Source of the DNA: Microbacterium allomyrinae
GTDB lineage: Bacteria > Actinomycetota > Actinomycetes > Actinomycetales > Microbacteriaceae
Length of the DNA: 64,000 nucleotides
Direction: 5' to 3'
Assembly (NCBI RefSeq): GCF_020682705.1
Contig: NZ_JAGTTN010000004.1
Coordinates: forward strand, 248,001-312,000
Position numbers and translations under genes: made by a program. This document shows, in pieces, positions 9,089-18,581 of the stretch (positions within the stretch are counted from its first letter, which is position 1; each line of letters opens with the position of its first letter). Below the pieces are notes generated by a model. It was not told where the DNA came from, searched no databases, and saw only the letters and a program-made list of their open reading frames with translations.

Positions 9089-10624
9089 ATGCCGAAGAAG
9101 GCATCAGTTCTGAAGTTCGTCATACCGTTGGCGGTGGCGGGCATGCTGCTCGCCGGCTGCAGCGGAGGGGGTGACCCCGAGCCCAGCGCGCCGGCAGCCG
9201 ACGGCCCCTCGGGCACCCTGAAAGCCAACTGGGGAGGGTTCCCGCAGAGCTGGGCGCCCGGCCAGCCCATGGAGCCCGGGTACCTGCGCGTGCCCTACGA
9301 GACGCTCACCGCGCTCGGCGAGGACGGGTTCACGGTCGAGCCCTGGCTCGCCACCGAGTGGGAGCAGACCCCTGCCGACCTGACGCTCACGCTCCGCGAC
9401 GACGTCACATTCCACGACGGCACGGCATTCGACGCCGAGGCCGTCAAGGTCAACATCGAGTACGTGCGCGACAACGGCGGTCAGTTCTCGGGCGCGCTCA
9501 GCATGGTCGAATCGGTCGAGGTCGTCGACGACACCCACGTGAAGATCGTGTTCTCGCGTCCGGCGCCGACGTTCCTCACGATGCTCACGCAGCGCAACGT
9601 CCCGATGGCGAGCCCTGCGGCCATCGCCGACGGATCGATCGTGACGACCCCGGTCGGCACGAGCCCGTGGGCGTACGACGAGGCGTCGTCGATCGCCGGC
9701 ACTCAGATGACGTTCGCGCTGACCGACGACTACTGGGGCGAGGAGCCCGGGTTCGAGAACATCGAGCTCTACGGCATCGCCGACGACACGGCGGCCACCG
9801 CTGCGCTCCTGGGCGGCGAGATCGACATCACCGACACCGAAGAGGACCAGATGCCGACGATCGAGTCGGCCGAGAACGCCGACACGCTCACCTACCCGGC
9901 GATCCGCAACAACATCGTCTTCTTCGACCGCGGCCCCGGCGGCGTCTTCGAAGACGTGAACCTGCGCAAGGCTCTGTGCTACGCGGCGGACAACGAGGGC
10001 TACAAGGCGATCGACACGGGTGTGCTCGAAGCGCCTCAGCAGCACTTCCTCGAAGGCGAGTACGGCTACAACGCCGACATCGTCGGATATGCCGACCCGG
10101 ATGCCGCGGCCGACGCCTACGCCGAGGCGGGTTCGCCGGCGGTCGAGGCGGTCTTCCCGGCGGCGCCGTTCAACAAGCAGCAGCTGGAGTACTTCGCCGA
10201 CGGCATGAACGAGCTGGACGGCGTGGATGTGACCGTCCAGGAGCTGCCGGTGCCGCAGTGGATCAGCGAGTGGAACAGCGGTCAGTACGCGTTCGGCGTG
10301 GGAAACAACCCGCAGATCACGCCCTACGACTGGTACTCGACGTGGTTCTCGGCACAGGCCTTCGCCAACCCGTCGAAGCTCGAGAGTCCCGAGCTGAAGG
10401 CTGCGGCGCAGGCCGCGATCCAGGCGGGCACGACTCCCGAGGCCGAAGCCCTGTGGGGCGCGGTCATGGCGATCATCGTCGACGACGAGGCGCTCGCCTG
10501 CGGGTTCACGGTCGGCTCGGAGATCATCGCCTGGAACAGCGACACCGTCAGCGGCGTCGAGCAGCCCACCGAGGCGTGGGAGCAGAACCTCGTCAACTAT
10601 CGTGACCTGACGCCCGCGGGCTGA
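9089..10624 (+). CDS. ABC transporter substrate-binding lipoprotein, family 5 (peptide/nickel/opine type)
   Basis: 511 residues with lipobox LLAGC (Cys24), so anchored outside the membrane. The body has the family 5 pattern: a large two-lobe protein with LRDDVTFHDGTAFDAEAVK near residue 100 and AEYVRDN-type segments. Family 5 proteins bind peptides, opines, nickel chelates and also varied organic acids or glycosides. ATG at 9089 is preceded by GCGAGGAGG, which fixes the start. It heads an operon with permeases and ATPases to 14468. The large family gives no substrate; the neighbours favour an aromatic or heterocyclic compound. Confidence 0.9.
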   Translation: MPKKASVLKFVIPLAVAGMLLAGCSGGGDPEPSAPAADGPSGTLKANWGGFPQSWAPGQPMEPGYLRVPYETLTALGEDGFTVEPWLATEWEQTPADLTLTLRDDVTFHDGTAFDAEAVKVNIEYVRDNGGQFSGALSMVESVEVVDDTHVKIVFSRPAPTFLTMLTQRNVPMASPAAIADGSIVTTPVGTSPWAYDEASSIAGTQMTFALTDDYWGEEPGFENIELYGIADDTAATAALLGGEIDITDTEEDQMPTIESAENADTLTYPAIRNNIVFFDRGPGGVFEDVNLRKALCYAADNEGYKAIDTGVLEAPQQHFLEGEYGYNADIVGYADPDAAADAYAEAGSPAVEAVFPAAPFNKQQLEYFADGMNELDGVDVTVQELPVPQWISEWNSGQYAFGVGNNPQITPYDWYSTWFSAQAFANPSKLESPELKAAAQAAIQAGTTPEAEALWGAVMAIIVDDEALACGFTVGSEIIAWNSDTVSGVEQPTEAWEQNLVNYRDLTPAG

Positions 10625-10705
10625 CCCGGTCACTCCGAGTACGAAGGCAACGGCGGAGAGGTAGATGAGAATGGCACTGCGAGCGACGAGGCGAGGAGGC
10701 GGGAG

Positions 10706-11653
10706 ATGCTGAAGCTGATCGGCTACCGTCTCGTCCTCGCGGTCCCCCAGCTGATGATCGTGTCACTGCTGGTGTTCTCGCTGATCTACCTCATCCCCGG
10801 CAGCGCGGCGGCGGTCATCCTCGGTGACGCCGCCGCCTCGCCGGAGGAGATCGCCCGCATCGAGGCGGAGCTCGGGCTCGACCAGCCGTTCCTGGTCCGC
10901 CTGTTCGCCTGGTACGGCGCGGCGCTGCACGGCGATCTGGGCACGTCGATCCTCTCGGGTCAGCCCGTGACCGACATGATCACCCAACGGCTGCCCGCCA
11001 CCCTGTCGCTCGTGATCGGCGGCCTCGTGGTCGCGGTCATCGTCGGGATCAGCCTGGGCATGTACGCGGGCATCAAGGCCGGGCGGCCGCGCGACCGGGC
11101 GGTGACCGGATTCACCGCCTTCATGCAGTCGATCCCCGAGTTCTGGCTCGGACAGATCCTGGTGGTCGTGTTCGTCATCCAGCTCCACGTCGCGCCCGTC
11201 CTCGCGTGGGTGCCGCCCTCGCAGAACGTCGGCCGATGGCTCGCCGGGCTTCTGCTGCCCGCGATCGCGCTCGGCGTGGGTGCTGCGGCCCTCATCTCGC
11301 GCCAGATGCGCACGGCGATGGCGGAGTCTCTCAACTCGCGCTTCGTCGACACCCTCACCGCGGCCGGTGTGCCGCGCCAGCGCATCATCTGGGGCTACGC
11401 GTTCAAGAACTCTCTCGTTCCCGCTCTCGCGGCCGTCGGTCTCGCCATCGGCGTGCTGTTCGGCACGAGCCTGGTGATGGAGCGCGTGTTCAGCTTCCCC
11501 GGTCTCGGCACGCTCATGCTCTCGAGCGTGCTCGGCAAGGACTTCCCGGTGGTCCAGGGCATCGCCCTGGTGATCGGGGTCATCGTCATCATCGTCAACA
11601 TGGTGCTCGACATCTCGTACGGCGTCATCAACCCGAAGGCGCGTCCCGCATGA
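10706..11653 (+). CDS. ABC transporter permease, DppB type
   Basis: 315 residues with about six membrane helices. It shows the DppB N-terminal block LIYLIPGSAAAVILGDAAASPEEIA in outline and the BPD-transporter EAA loop around residues 200-230 (VDTLTAAGVPRQRIIWGYAFKNS), which contacts the ATPase. AGGAGG lies upstream of the ATG. The stop overlaps the next start by four bases (ATGA). It forms half of the membrane channel with the permease part of the following fusion protein. Confidence 0.92.
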   Translation: MLKLIGYRLVLAVPQLMIVSLLVFSLIYLIPGSAAAVILGDAAASPEEIARIEAELGLDQPFLVRLFAWYGAALHGDLGTSILSGQPVTDMITQRLPATLSLVIGGLVVAVIVGISLGMYAGIKAGRPRDRAVTGFTAFMQSIPEFWLGQILVVVFVIQLHVAPVLAWVPPSQNVGRWLAGLLLPAIALGVGAAALISRQMRTAMAESLNSRFVDTLTAAGVPRQRIIWGYAFKNSLVPALAAVGLAIGVLFGTSLVMERVFSFPGLGTLMLSSVLGKDFPVVQGIALVIGVIVIIVNMVLDISYGVINPKARPA

Positions 11654-13551
11654 CCGCAACGAATCCGAGCGCGACGGTCACGATCGCCACGGCCACGCGC
11701 GCCGACGCTCAGAAGAACCGGGTGCTGCGCACGATCCTGCATCAGCCGCTCACCCTCATCGCCCTCGGCTGGCTGCTCGTCGTGCTCATCGCGGCGATCT
11801 TCGCCCCGTGGCTCGCGCCCTACGATCCTCTTCAGAACGACTTCGCGAACGCCCTCCAGGGTCCGTCGGCCGAGCACTGGCTCGGCACCGACGAGAACGG
11901 TCGCGACGTGCTCAGCCGCATCATCTACGGCTCGCGGATCGCGCTGATCGTCGGCTTCGGCGCGGTGATCGTCGCCATGGTGATCGGCGTGCCGATCGGC
12001 CTCCTGCTCGGCTTCCGCGGCGGATGGACCGACCGCGTGGGCACCCGGTTCGTCGACGTCTTCGACGCGCTGCCCGGCATCCTCGTGGCGTTCGCGGTGA
12101 TTGCGATCCTCGGCCGCGGGCTGGAGTCGCTGCTGCTCGCGATCGGCCTGATGTTCTGCATGAACTTCGCCCGAATGGCGCGGGCGATCACCCTGTCCGA
12201 GCGCAGCAAGCTGTACGTCGATGCGGCACGCGTGTCGGGACTGCGCGAATCGGCCATCCTCTTCCGCCAGGTGCTGCCGAACCTCGCGGCCCCGCTCGTC
12301 GTGCAGGCCGCGATCCTCACCGGCACCGCCATCATCATCGAGTCGGCGCTGAGCTTCCTCGGGATCGGCCTGCAGTCCTCGGTGCCGTCGTGGGGCGGCC
12401 TGCTCGGAGTCGCCGCTGCCAAGCTCGCGCTCCAGCCCTTCCTCGCGATCCCGCCCGGCGTCGCGATCGTCCTCACCGTCCTCGCGTTCAACACGATCGG
12501 CGACGGACTCAACGATGCCCTCGGCGTCGGCAACCGTCGTCCTTTCCGCCGGCCGAAGAAGGCCGCCGCGGCGGTGGCGCGCGCAGCCCGCGTCGAGGCT
12601 CCCGCCGCCGCGGGAATCGCCGCCGCCGAGGCGGGCGGCTTCGATGTGGCGGCCCCGGCGGGTGTGCCCGACGGCGTCGATCCGCAGCCGATCGCCCGAG
12701 ACGAGGCATCCGTCGATCATCGGCCGTTCGATCCCGCGAACGTGCTGGAGGTGCGCGATCTCACGGTCCAGCTGCGTACGACCGACCGCCACATGACCAC
12801 CCTCGTCGACGGTGCCTCGCTGTCGATCCGCCGCGGCGAGATCGTCGGGCTGATCGGTGAGTCGGGTTCGGGCAAGTCGACCTTCGCCCGTGCCGTGCTG
12901 GGCCTGCTCGCGCCGGGTCTGGGCGTCAGCGAAGGCTCGGTCCTGCTCGACGGCGAAGACCTGGTCGGCCGATCCGAGAAGCAGCTGCGCGCCGTGCGCG
13001 GCAGCAAGATGGCGGCGGTATTCCAGGATCCGATGGCGGCGCTCTCGCCCGTGCACACCATCGGCAAGCAGCTCGCCGAGCCGTTGCGCGTGCACTTCGA
13101 CATGACCGGCCCCGAGCGCCGTGCGCGCGCCATCGAACTGCTCGACCGCGTCGGAGTGAAAGATGCCGCGAGCCGGCTGGACGACTATCCGCACCAGTTC
13201 TCGGGCGGGATGGCGCAGCGCGTCGCGATCGCGATCGCCCTGGCGTCGCGGCCCGAGCTGATGATCGCCGATGAGGCGACGTCCGCGCTCGATGTCACCA
13301 CCCAGGCGCAGGTGCTCGACCTTCTTCTGGATCTGCGCGACGAGTTCGGCATGGCGATCCTGCTCATCACGCATGACATGGGCGTCGTGGCCGAGGCGTG
13401 CGACCGCGCCGCAGTGATGTATCGCGGCGAGATGGTCGAGGTGACCGAGAACGTCGATCAGCTGTTCGACGCACCACGCCACCCCTACACTGCGTCGCTG
13501 CTGGCCGCGCGAGAGCGGCGCCCCCGACCCGTGAAGCAGGTGGCACGATGA
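11650..13551 (+). CDS. Fused ABC permease (DppC type) and ATPase (DppD type)
   Basis: 633 residues in one frame. Residues about 1-295 are a DppC permease (LGTDENGRDVLSRIIYGSR, EAA loop DAARVSGLRESAILFRQV). Residues about 297-360 are an Ala/Pro-rich linker. From about 363 is an ATPase with Walker A GESGSGKS near 402, signature FSGGMAQR near 516 and Walker B LMIADEA near 536, so it should hydrolyse ATP. In the second importer of this window (36601-38531) the same two units are separate genes. Fusions of this kind exist in actinobacteria. ATGA overlaps link it to both neighbours. Confidence 0.92.
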   Translation: MTATNPSATVTIATATRADAQKNRVLRTILHQPLTLIALGWLLVVLIAAIFAPWLAPYDPLQNDFANALQGPSAEHWLGTDENGRDVLSRIIYGSRIALIVGFGAVIVAMVIGVPIGLLLGFRGGWTDRVGTRFVDVFDALPGILVAFAVIAILGRGLESLLLAIGLMFCMNFARMARAITLSERSKLYVDAARVSGLRESAILFRQVLPNLAAPLVVQAAILTGTAIIIESALSFLGIGLQSSVPSWGGLLGVAAAKLALQPFLAIPPGVAIVLTVLAFNTIGDGLNDALGVGNRRPFRRPKKAAAAVARAARVEAPAAAGIAAAEAGGFDVAAPAGVPDGVDPQPIARDEASVDHRPFDPANVLEVRDLTVQLRTTDRHMTTLVDGASLSIRRGEIVGLIGESGSGKSTFARAVLGLLAPGLGVSEGSVLLDGEDLVGRSEKQLRAVRGSKMAAVFQDPMAALSPVHTIGKQLAEPLRVHFDMTGPERRARAIELLDRVGVKDAASRLDDYPHQFSGGMAQRVAIAIALASRPELMIADEATSALDVTTQAQVLDLLLDLRDEFGMAILLITHDMGVVAEACDRAAVMYRGEMVEVTENVDQLFDAPRHPYTASLLAARERRPRPVKQVAR

Positions 13552-14468
13552 CCGTCCGACAGGATCTGCAACCCGTTCTGGCCGGTGGGGCACCCGGCGG
13601 CGACGCCGCAGGAGTGCCGCTGCTGGAGCTGAGCGACGTCGCCGTCAGCTACGAGACCGCGGGACTGTTCGGCCGTACCCGCAAGAACGTGGTCGAAGGC
13701 GTCTCGTTCGACATCCATCCCGGCGAGACCTTCGGCCTCGTCGGCGAGTCGGGGTCCGGCAAGTCCACGATCGGACGAGCGATCCTGCGCCTGATCGCCC
13801 CGAGCGGCGGTTCGATCCGCTTCGCCGGCGACGAGGTGACGGCGTTCGGCCGCCGGACTCCCCTGTCGTATCGCCGCGAGGTGCAGGCGGTGTTCCAGGA
13901 CCCGTCGATGTCGCTGAATCCGCGGCAGCCGGTCTCGATGGCGGTGACCGCGGCGCTCGCCCGCCACGGCATCGGCGATCGCGCCGAGCGACGGCGCCGC
14001 ACCGAGGAGGTGTTCGATCACGTCGGACTGACCCGCCTGCACCTGGACCGGTATCCGGCCGAGCTGTCGGGCGGTCAGCAGCAGCGCGTCGCGATCGCCC
14101 GCGCACTGGTGCTCAATCCGCGGCTGGTCGTGTGCGACGAGGCGCTGAGCGCCCTCGACCTGTCGACGCAGAACCAGATCATCAATCTGCTGGTCGACCT
14201 GCAGGCCGAGACCGGGGTGAGCTATCTGTTCATCGGCCACAACCTCGAGATCGTGCGTCATATCTCGGACCGCATCGCGGTGATGCGCCTGGGCAGGATC
14301 GTCGAGCTGTCCGACGCCGAGGAGCTGTTCGAGCGCCCCCGCCACCCGTATACGCGCAAGCTCCTCGGCGCGACGCCGGCGACGCATCCGGAGGGTCGCG
14401 AGGCGCGCCGCGCGGTGCGCAACGCGTTCGCCAGCGCGCACGCGGAGGGGTCGATGGCCGAGGTCTGA
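13548..14468 (+). CDS. ABC transporter ATPase, DppF type
   Basis: 306 residues with Walker A GESGSGKS near 65, Q-loop VFQDPSMSLNPRQP, signature LSGGQQQRVAIARAL and Walker B LVVCDEALSALD. The N-terminal 30 residues are an extension before the first beta strand. It pairs with the ATPase half of the preceding fusion to form the heterodimeric motor. The C-terminal tail lacks the long Cys-containing region seen in many DppF proteins and in the second importer here. ATGA overlap with the upstream gene; last gene of the operon. Confidence 0.92.
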   Translation: MTVRQDLQPVLAGGAPGGDAAGVPLLELSDVAVSYETAGLFGRTRKNVVEGVSFDIHPGETFGLVGESGSGKSTIGRAILRLIAPSGGSIRFAGDEVTAFGRRTPLSYRREVQAVFQDPSMSLNPRQPVSMAVTAALARHGIGDRAERRRRTEEVFDHVGLTRLHLDRYPAELSGGQQQRVAIARALVLNPRLVVCDEALSALDLSTQNQIINLLVDLQAETGVSYLFIGHNLEIVRHISDRIAVMRLGRIVELSDAEELFERPRHPYTRKLLGATPATHPEGREARRAVRNAFASAHAEGSMAEV

Positions 14469-14586
14469 GCGCGCGCAGACTGAGATTGCGATTCTTGCAG
14501 CATCGGAAAGCACCTCTGCAGATTCTGCACACGTAGACTCCCATCGCGGTCACGACGACGAGTGTCGGGCCGCGAGGGAGGTCACT

Positions 14587-15486
14587 GTGGATCGCTTGGT
14601 CGTCATGAAGACGTTCGTCACCGTCGCGAAATCGTCGAGTTTCAGCGCGGCGGCGCGCGAGCTCGCGATCTCGGGGTCGCTGGTGTCGAGACACGTCGCG
14701 GATCTGGAGCGACAGGTGGGTGTGCGCCTGGTCAACCGCACCGCCCGGTCGGTCAGCCTCACCGACGCGGGCAAGCGCTACGCCGAGTTCGCTGAGCGCA
14801 TCCTCACCGAGATCGACGTCGAGGACAGTGATCTGTCGGGCTCGCGCGACGCGGCGGAAGGCACGCTCTCGATCATCTGCCCGAAGTGGATCGGAACGCT
14901 CGAGGTCGGTGACGCGATCGCCGCATTCGTGCGCGAGCACCCGCGGATCACGGTCCGCTTCGAGCTGGGTGGCATGTCCGACCGCAACTACGACTTCCTC
15001 GATCGGGGCTACGACGTGGCGTTCCACACCCGCGATCTGCGGGACTCGAACGTGCTGGTGCGTCGGGTGTCGGAGCTGCCCTTCGTGCTCGCAGCGTCGG
15101 CGGACTACCTACGCCGCAAGGGCACGCCGCAGACGGTCATCGAACTGAGCGACCACGACTGCCTGCTGCATCCCAACGACCCGGTGTGGCGCCTCGGCGC
15201 GGGCGCCGAGACGATTCACCACAAGGTGCAGAACGCGCCGGTGGTCGCCAATTCGTATCTCGTGATCGAGAAGCTCGTCGAGCAGGGCTGCGGCATCGCG
15301 CTCATCCCGCGCCGACCGGCCGAGTCCCGCCTCGACAGCGGCGAGCTCGTCGAGGTGCTGTCGCAGCACCGGCCGCCGGCGCGGGCGCTGTACGCCGTGC
15401 ATGCACCGGGCGGGCAGACGCCAGAGCGGGTGCGCGTCTTCCTCGACTTCATGACGGCCTGGTTCCGCGCACGCACCGCGGCCTGA
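14587..15486 (+). CDS. LysR-family transcriptional regulator
   Basis: 299 residues. The winged helix at the N-terminus reads FVTVAKSSSFSAAARELAISGSLVSRHV, and the rest is the periplasmic-binding-like effector domain (about 90-295), usual length. It lies 118 bases after the first ABC importer and in the same direction. A TAGACT -10-like box lies at 14534-14539. LysR proteins usually need a small catabolite as co-inducer. It could control the importer upstream or the MarR-led operon downstream; position alone does not decide. Confidence 0.9.
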   Translation: MDRLVVMKTFVTVAKSSSFSAAARELAISGSLVSRHVADLERQVGVRLVNRTARSVSLTDAGKRYAEFAERILTEIDVEDSDLSGSRDAAEGTLSIICPKWIGTLEVGDAIAAFVREHPRITVRFELGGMSDRNYDFLDRGYDVAFHTRDLRDSNVLVRRVSELPFVLAASADYLRRKGTPQTVIELSDHDCLLHPNDPVWRLGAGAETIHHKVQNAPVVANSYLVIEKLVEQGCGIALIPRRPAESRLDSGELVEVLSQHRPPARALYAVHAPGGQTPERVRVFLDFMTAWFRARTAA

Positions 15487-15530
15487 CCACGAACCCGGGG
15501 AGCGATCCCTGGATTGTTGCGTCCAGAAAG

Positions 15531-15550
15531 TGATTATGTTTAGATAATCA
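15531..15550 (+). promoter_or_regulatory. Palindromic operator before the MarR-led operon
   Basis: TGATTATGTTTAGATAATCA is a perfect 7-bp inverted repeat with 6-bp spacer, strikingly AT-rich for this DNA and 19 bases before the MarR start codon. MarR dimers typically bind such sites to repress their own operon, so this is the likely autoregulatory operator of the gene at 15570. Confidence 0.7.
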
Positions 15551-15569
15551 AATCGAGCAAGGAGGCACG

Positions 15570-16133
15570 ATGAGCGACGACGCATCCCGCACTGACCCGG
15601 CGTTCCGCACGCTCGCGGAACTCGTGATCGACATCGCGCGAGAGATCCAGCTGCGCGCGGCCCAGACCACGCCGGTCGTGCCTCTGACGCAGACCCAGGG
15701 TCAGGTCATGCGCTTCGTCCACAATCACCCCGGATGCTCCGCCTCCGATATCGCGGACGGCGCCGGTCTCCAGCGCGCGAACGTCAGTGCGGCGCTGCGC
15801 GATCTGCGCGGTCGGGGATACATCACTTCACGCCGCGACGACCTCGACGGCCGCGCGATCCGCATCGAGGCGACGGGGCTCGCCGACGAGACCATCGGCA
15901 CGCTCAGCGCGTCATGGGCCGCGCTCCTGGAGAGCGGGTGGCACACCGCCGCCGGCTCCGCCGCCATCCCCGCTTCTGCACTCGAGACGCTCGCGCGCAT
16001 CCGCACCGGACTGCATGCAGACCGCGCAACGAAAGCCTTCGTGACGGAGTCTCCCGCCCAGGGCGGCGACCGCGCAGACTCGATCGAGGCCGCTTCTGCG
16101 GTCCCGGCCGTCGCCACGAACGACTCGAACTGA
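15570..16133 (+). CDS. MarR-family transcriptional regulator
   Basis: 187 residues with the MarR winged helix in the middle: LTQTQGQVMRFVHNHPGCS, helix-turn-helix IADGAGLQRANVSAALRDLRGRG and wing RRDDLDGRAIRIEAT. AAGGAGG precedes the ATG. It heads a nine-gene forward operon (next start 13 bases after its stop) and has a palindromic operator just upstream, so it most likely represses the operon until a phenolic ligand binds. Its recognition helix resembles those of the MarR proteins at 22446 and 53282, suggesting one family expanded in this region. Confidence 0.9.
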   Translation: MSDDASRTDPAFRTLAELVIDIAREIQLRAAQTTPVVPLTQTQGQVMRFVHNHPGCSASDIADGAGLQRANVSAALRDLRGRGYITSRRDDLDGRAIRIEATGLADETIGTLSASWAALLESGWHTAAGSAAIPASALETLARIRTGLHADRATKAFVTESPAQGGDRADSIEAASAVPAVATNDSN

Positions 16134-16146
16134 AAGGTCCCGCGAC

Positions 16147-17085
16147 ATGGCGATCGAACGCATCGAATCCGTGGTCTACGGCGTGGACGACCTCGACGAG
16201 TGCGCCCGCTTCTTCGAGGACTTCGGGCTGGAGCTCGTCGATCGCACCGACACCCGCGTCGTGCTCACCACCCAGGTGAAGCAGCGGCTGGTGCTCAAGC
16301 GCAACGACGATCCGTCGCTGCCGCGCGCGGTCGAGACGACACCGGGAATCCGCGAGGTGGTGTGGGGAGTCGACTCGCAAGAGGCGCTCGATGCGCTCGT
16401 CGAAGAGCTCCGCACCGATCGCGAGGTCACGATCGACGAAGACGGCATCGCTCACACCTACGACGAGACCGGCTTCGGGCTGGCGCTCGCCGTCACCGCC
16501 CCCGAGCAGCTCGCGTACGATCCCCGCCGATACAACAGCTCGGGCCGCATCGAGCGCTGGAATCTGCCGCACACGCCGATCGCCGACATCCGGCCGATCC
16601 GCATCTGCCACGTCGCGCTCAACATCCCGAAGGAGGGCTGGGAGCAGGCGTCGGCGTTCTACTGCGACCGGCTGAACTTCCGCGCGGTCGACATCGTCAA
16701 GCCCATGGGCGTGTTCATGCAGATCGAGGGCGACGACGACCAGCACAACTTCCTGCTCTGCCATCGCCCCGACCGCGCCGGCACGAACCACACCTCCTAC
16801 GAGGTCTCTGGATTCGACGACGTCATCGAGGGCGGCAACCACATGATCCAGAAGGGCTGGCGCGAAGCGCGGCGCCTGGGCCGGCACACCGTCGGCTCGA
16901 ACGTGTTCCGCTTCATCCACAGCCCGGCGGGCGGCCGCGTCGAGTACGCCGCCGACATGGACCGCGTCGACGACGCCTACCCGTCGCGCGTGCACGAAGA
17001 GACCCCGCCGCACCACATCTGGGTGCTCGAGACCAACCGCGATCCCGCGGTCCCCAACACGTCGGAAGGAACGGCCCTGTCATGA
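16147..17085 (+). CDS. Two-domain VOC protein, extradiol (type I) dioxygenase-like
   Basis: 312 residues made of two glyoxalase/bleomycin-resistance modules. The C-terminal module holds a likely Fe(II) triad: His near 155 (ICHVALN), His near 215 (TNHTSYEV) and Glu near 265 (GRVEYAADMD), the arrangement of type I extradiol dioxygenases such as 2,3-dihydroxybiphenyl dioxygenase. It should open a catechol-like ring or a related substrate. The start overlaps nothing, but its stop overlaps the aldehyde dehydrogenase start by four bases (ATGA), so ring opening and aldehyde oxidation are co-produced. Substrate unknown. Confidence 0.82.
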   Translation: MAIERIESVVYGVDDLDECARFFEDFGLELVDRTDTRVVLTTQVKQRLVLKRNDDPSLPRAVETTPGIREVVWGVDSQEALDALVEELRTDREVTIDEDGIAHTYDETGFGLALAVTAPEQLAYDPRRYNSSGRIERWNLPHTPIADIRPIRICHVALNIPKEGWEQASAFYCDRLNFRAVDIVKPMGVFMQIEGDDDQHNFLLCHRPDRAGTNHTSYEVSGFDDVIEGGNHMIQKGWREARRLGRHTVGSNVFRFIHSPAGGRVEYAADMDRVDDAYPSRVHEETPPHHIWVLETNRDPAVPNTSEGTALS

Positions 17086-18569
17086 CCGTCGCGACAGAAA
17101 TCCGGACGGATGCCTCAGCCCGGGCAGCCGAGATCTACAGCACCGCCACGCTGGGCCTCTACATCGACGGCGAATGGCGCGAGGGCGCCGCGGGACGCAC
17201 CTTCGACGTGCTGAACCCGGTCGACGACTCGGTGATCGGGCAGGTCGCGCGCGCCGAGGCATCGGACCTCGACGACGCGCTCGCCGCTGCCGAGCGTGCG
17301 TTCCCCGCGTGGCGCGACACCTCGGCGTTCGAGAAGAGCCGAATCCTGATGAAGGCCACCGCGCTGCTGCGCGAGCGCGCCCCCGAGATCGGCCGGCTCA
17401 TGGCCATCGAGCAGGGCAAGCCCGTCAAGGACGCCACGCTGGAGGCATTCCGCGTGTCGGGCACGCTCGAGTGGTGCGCCCAGGAGACCCGCCGCCTCTA
17501 CGGGCGGGTCATCCCGACCGATGTCGACACGTCTCTGACCGTCCGGTACGAGCCGGTGGGAGTGGTGGGCGCCATCGTGCCGTGGAACTTCCCGGCGGGA
17601 TCTCCGATGCGCAAGATGTCGGCGGCCATCGCCGCGGGCTGCACGCTCGTGATCAAGGCGTCCCAGGAGGTGCCGGCGACCGTGTGCGCACTTGCGCAGA
17701 TCTTCCACGACGCAGGGCTTCCCCAGGGTGTGCTGAACCTCGTATTCGGCCGCGGCGCCGAGACCGCCGAGCACCTCATCGACTCGCCGACCACCCGGCT
17801 GATCGCCTTCACCGGCTCGGTGCCCGTGGGCAAGCAGCTCAACGCCCGCGCGGGCGCGCTCATGAAGCCGACGATCATGGAACTCGGCGGACACGCCCCC
17901 GTGATCATCGCCGCCGATGCCGACCCGATCCAGGCCGCACGCCGCGCGTCGGCGGCGAAGTGGGCGAACGCCGGACAGGTATGCACCTCGCCGAGTCGCT
18001 TCTTCGTGCACGAGTCGATCGCCGAGGAGTTCACCGCCGAGATGGTGCGCCAGGCCGAGGCGCTCGTCGTCGGCGATCCGCTCGACGAGGGCGTGACCAT
18101 GGGGCCGCTCATCAATGCGAAGCGCGTCGAGTCCACCGATCACCTGGTGAAGGATGCCGTCGCCCACGGCGCGACGGTGGCCACCGGCGGTCACCGCATC
18201 GGCGAGCAGGGCTGCTTCTACGCACCGACCGTGCTGGTCGACGTGCCGCTGGACGCCGAGGTCATGAGCGAGGAGCCGTTCGGTCCCATCGCGCCGATCA
18301 CGACGTTCACCGACCTCGACGAGGCGATCCGCATCGCCAACTCGCTGCCGTTCGGCCTCGCGGCCTACGGATTCACCGAGTCCGCGTCGACGGCCGACAT
18401 CCTCGCCCGCGGGTTCGAGGCCGGCATCCTCTCGATCAACCACTGCGGCGGCTCGGTCACCGAGGCGCCGTCAGGCGGAGTCAAAGAGAGCGGCCTCGGT
18501 CGCGAGTCCGGTCCCGAGGGCGTGCAGGCGTACCTCATCACCAAGCGCGTGTCGCACAAGCTGCGCTGA
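17082..18569 (+). CDS. NAD(P)-dependent aldehyde dehydrogenase (semialdehyde dehydrogenase type)
   Basis: 495 residues, full length. Visible are the oxyanion Asn in VPWNFPAGSP, the catalytic Glu in MELGGHAPVII near 265 and the catalytic Cys in NAGQVCTSPSRFFVH near 300. The sequence style is that of succinate-semialdehyde or hydroxymuconate-semialdehyde dehydrogenases. Being coupled to an extradiol-dioxygenase-like gene, oxidation of a ring-cleavage semialdehyde is the simplest reading, which is inference. Followed after 12 bases by a FAH-fold hydrolase. Confidence 0.9.
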   Translation: MTVATEIRTDASARAAEIYSTATLGLYIDGEWREGAAGRTFDVLNPVDDSVIGQVARAEASDLDDALAAAERAFPAWRDTSAFEKSRILMKATALLRERAPEIGRLMAIEQGKPVKDATLEAFRVSGTLEWCAQETRRLYGRVIPTDVDTSLTVRYEPVGVVGAIVPWNFPAGSPMRKMSAAIAAGCTLVIKASQEVPATVCALAQIFHDAGLPQGVLNLVFGRGAETAEHLIDSPTTRLIAFTGSVPVGKQLNARAGALMKPTIMELGGHAPVIIAADADPIQAARRASAAKWANAGQVCTSPSRFFVHESIAEEFTAEMVRQAEALVVGDPLDEGVTMGPLINAKRVESTDHLVKDAVAHGATVATGGHRIGEQGCFYAPTVLVDVPLDAEVMSEEPFGPIAPITTFTDLDEAIRIANSLPFGLAAYGFTESASTADILARGFEAGILSINHCGGSVTEAPSGGVKESGLGRESGPEGVQAYLITKRVSHKLR

Positions 18570-18581
18570 GGCGGGGGACGG

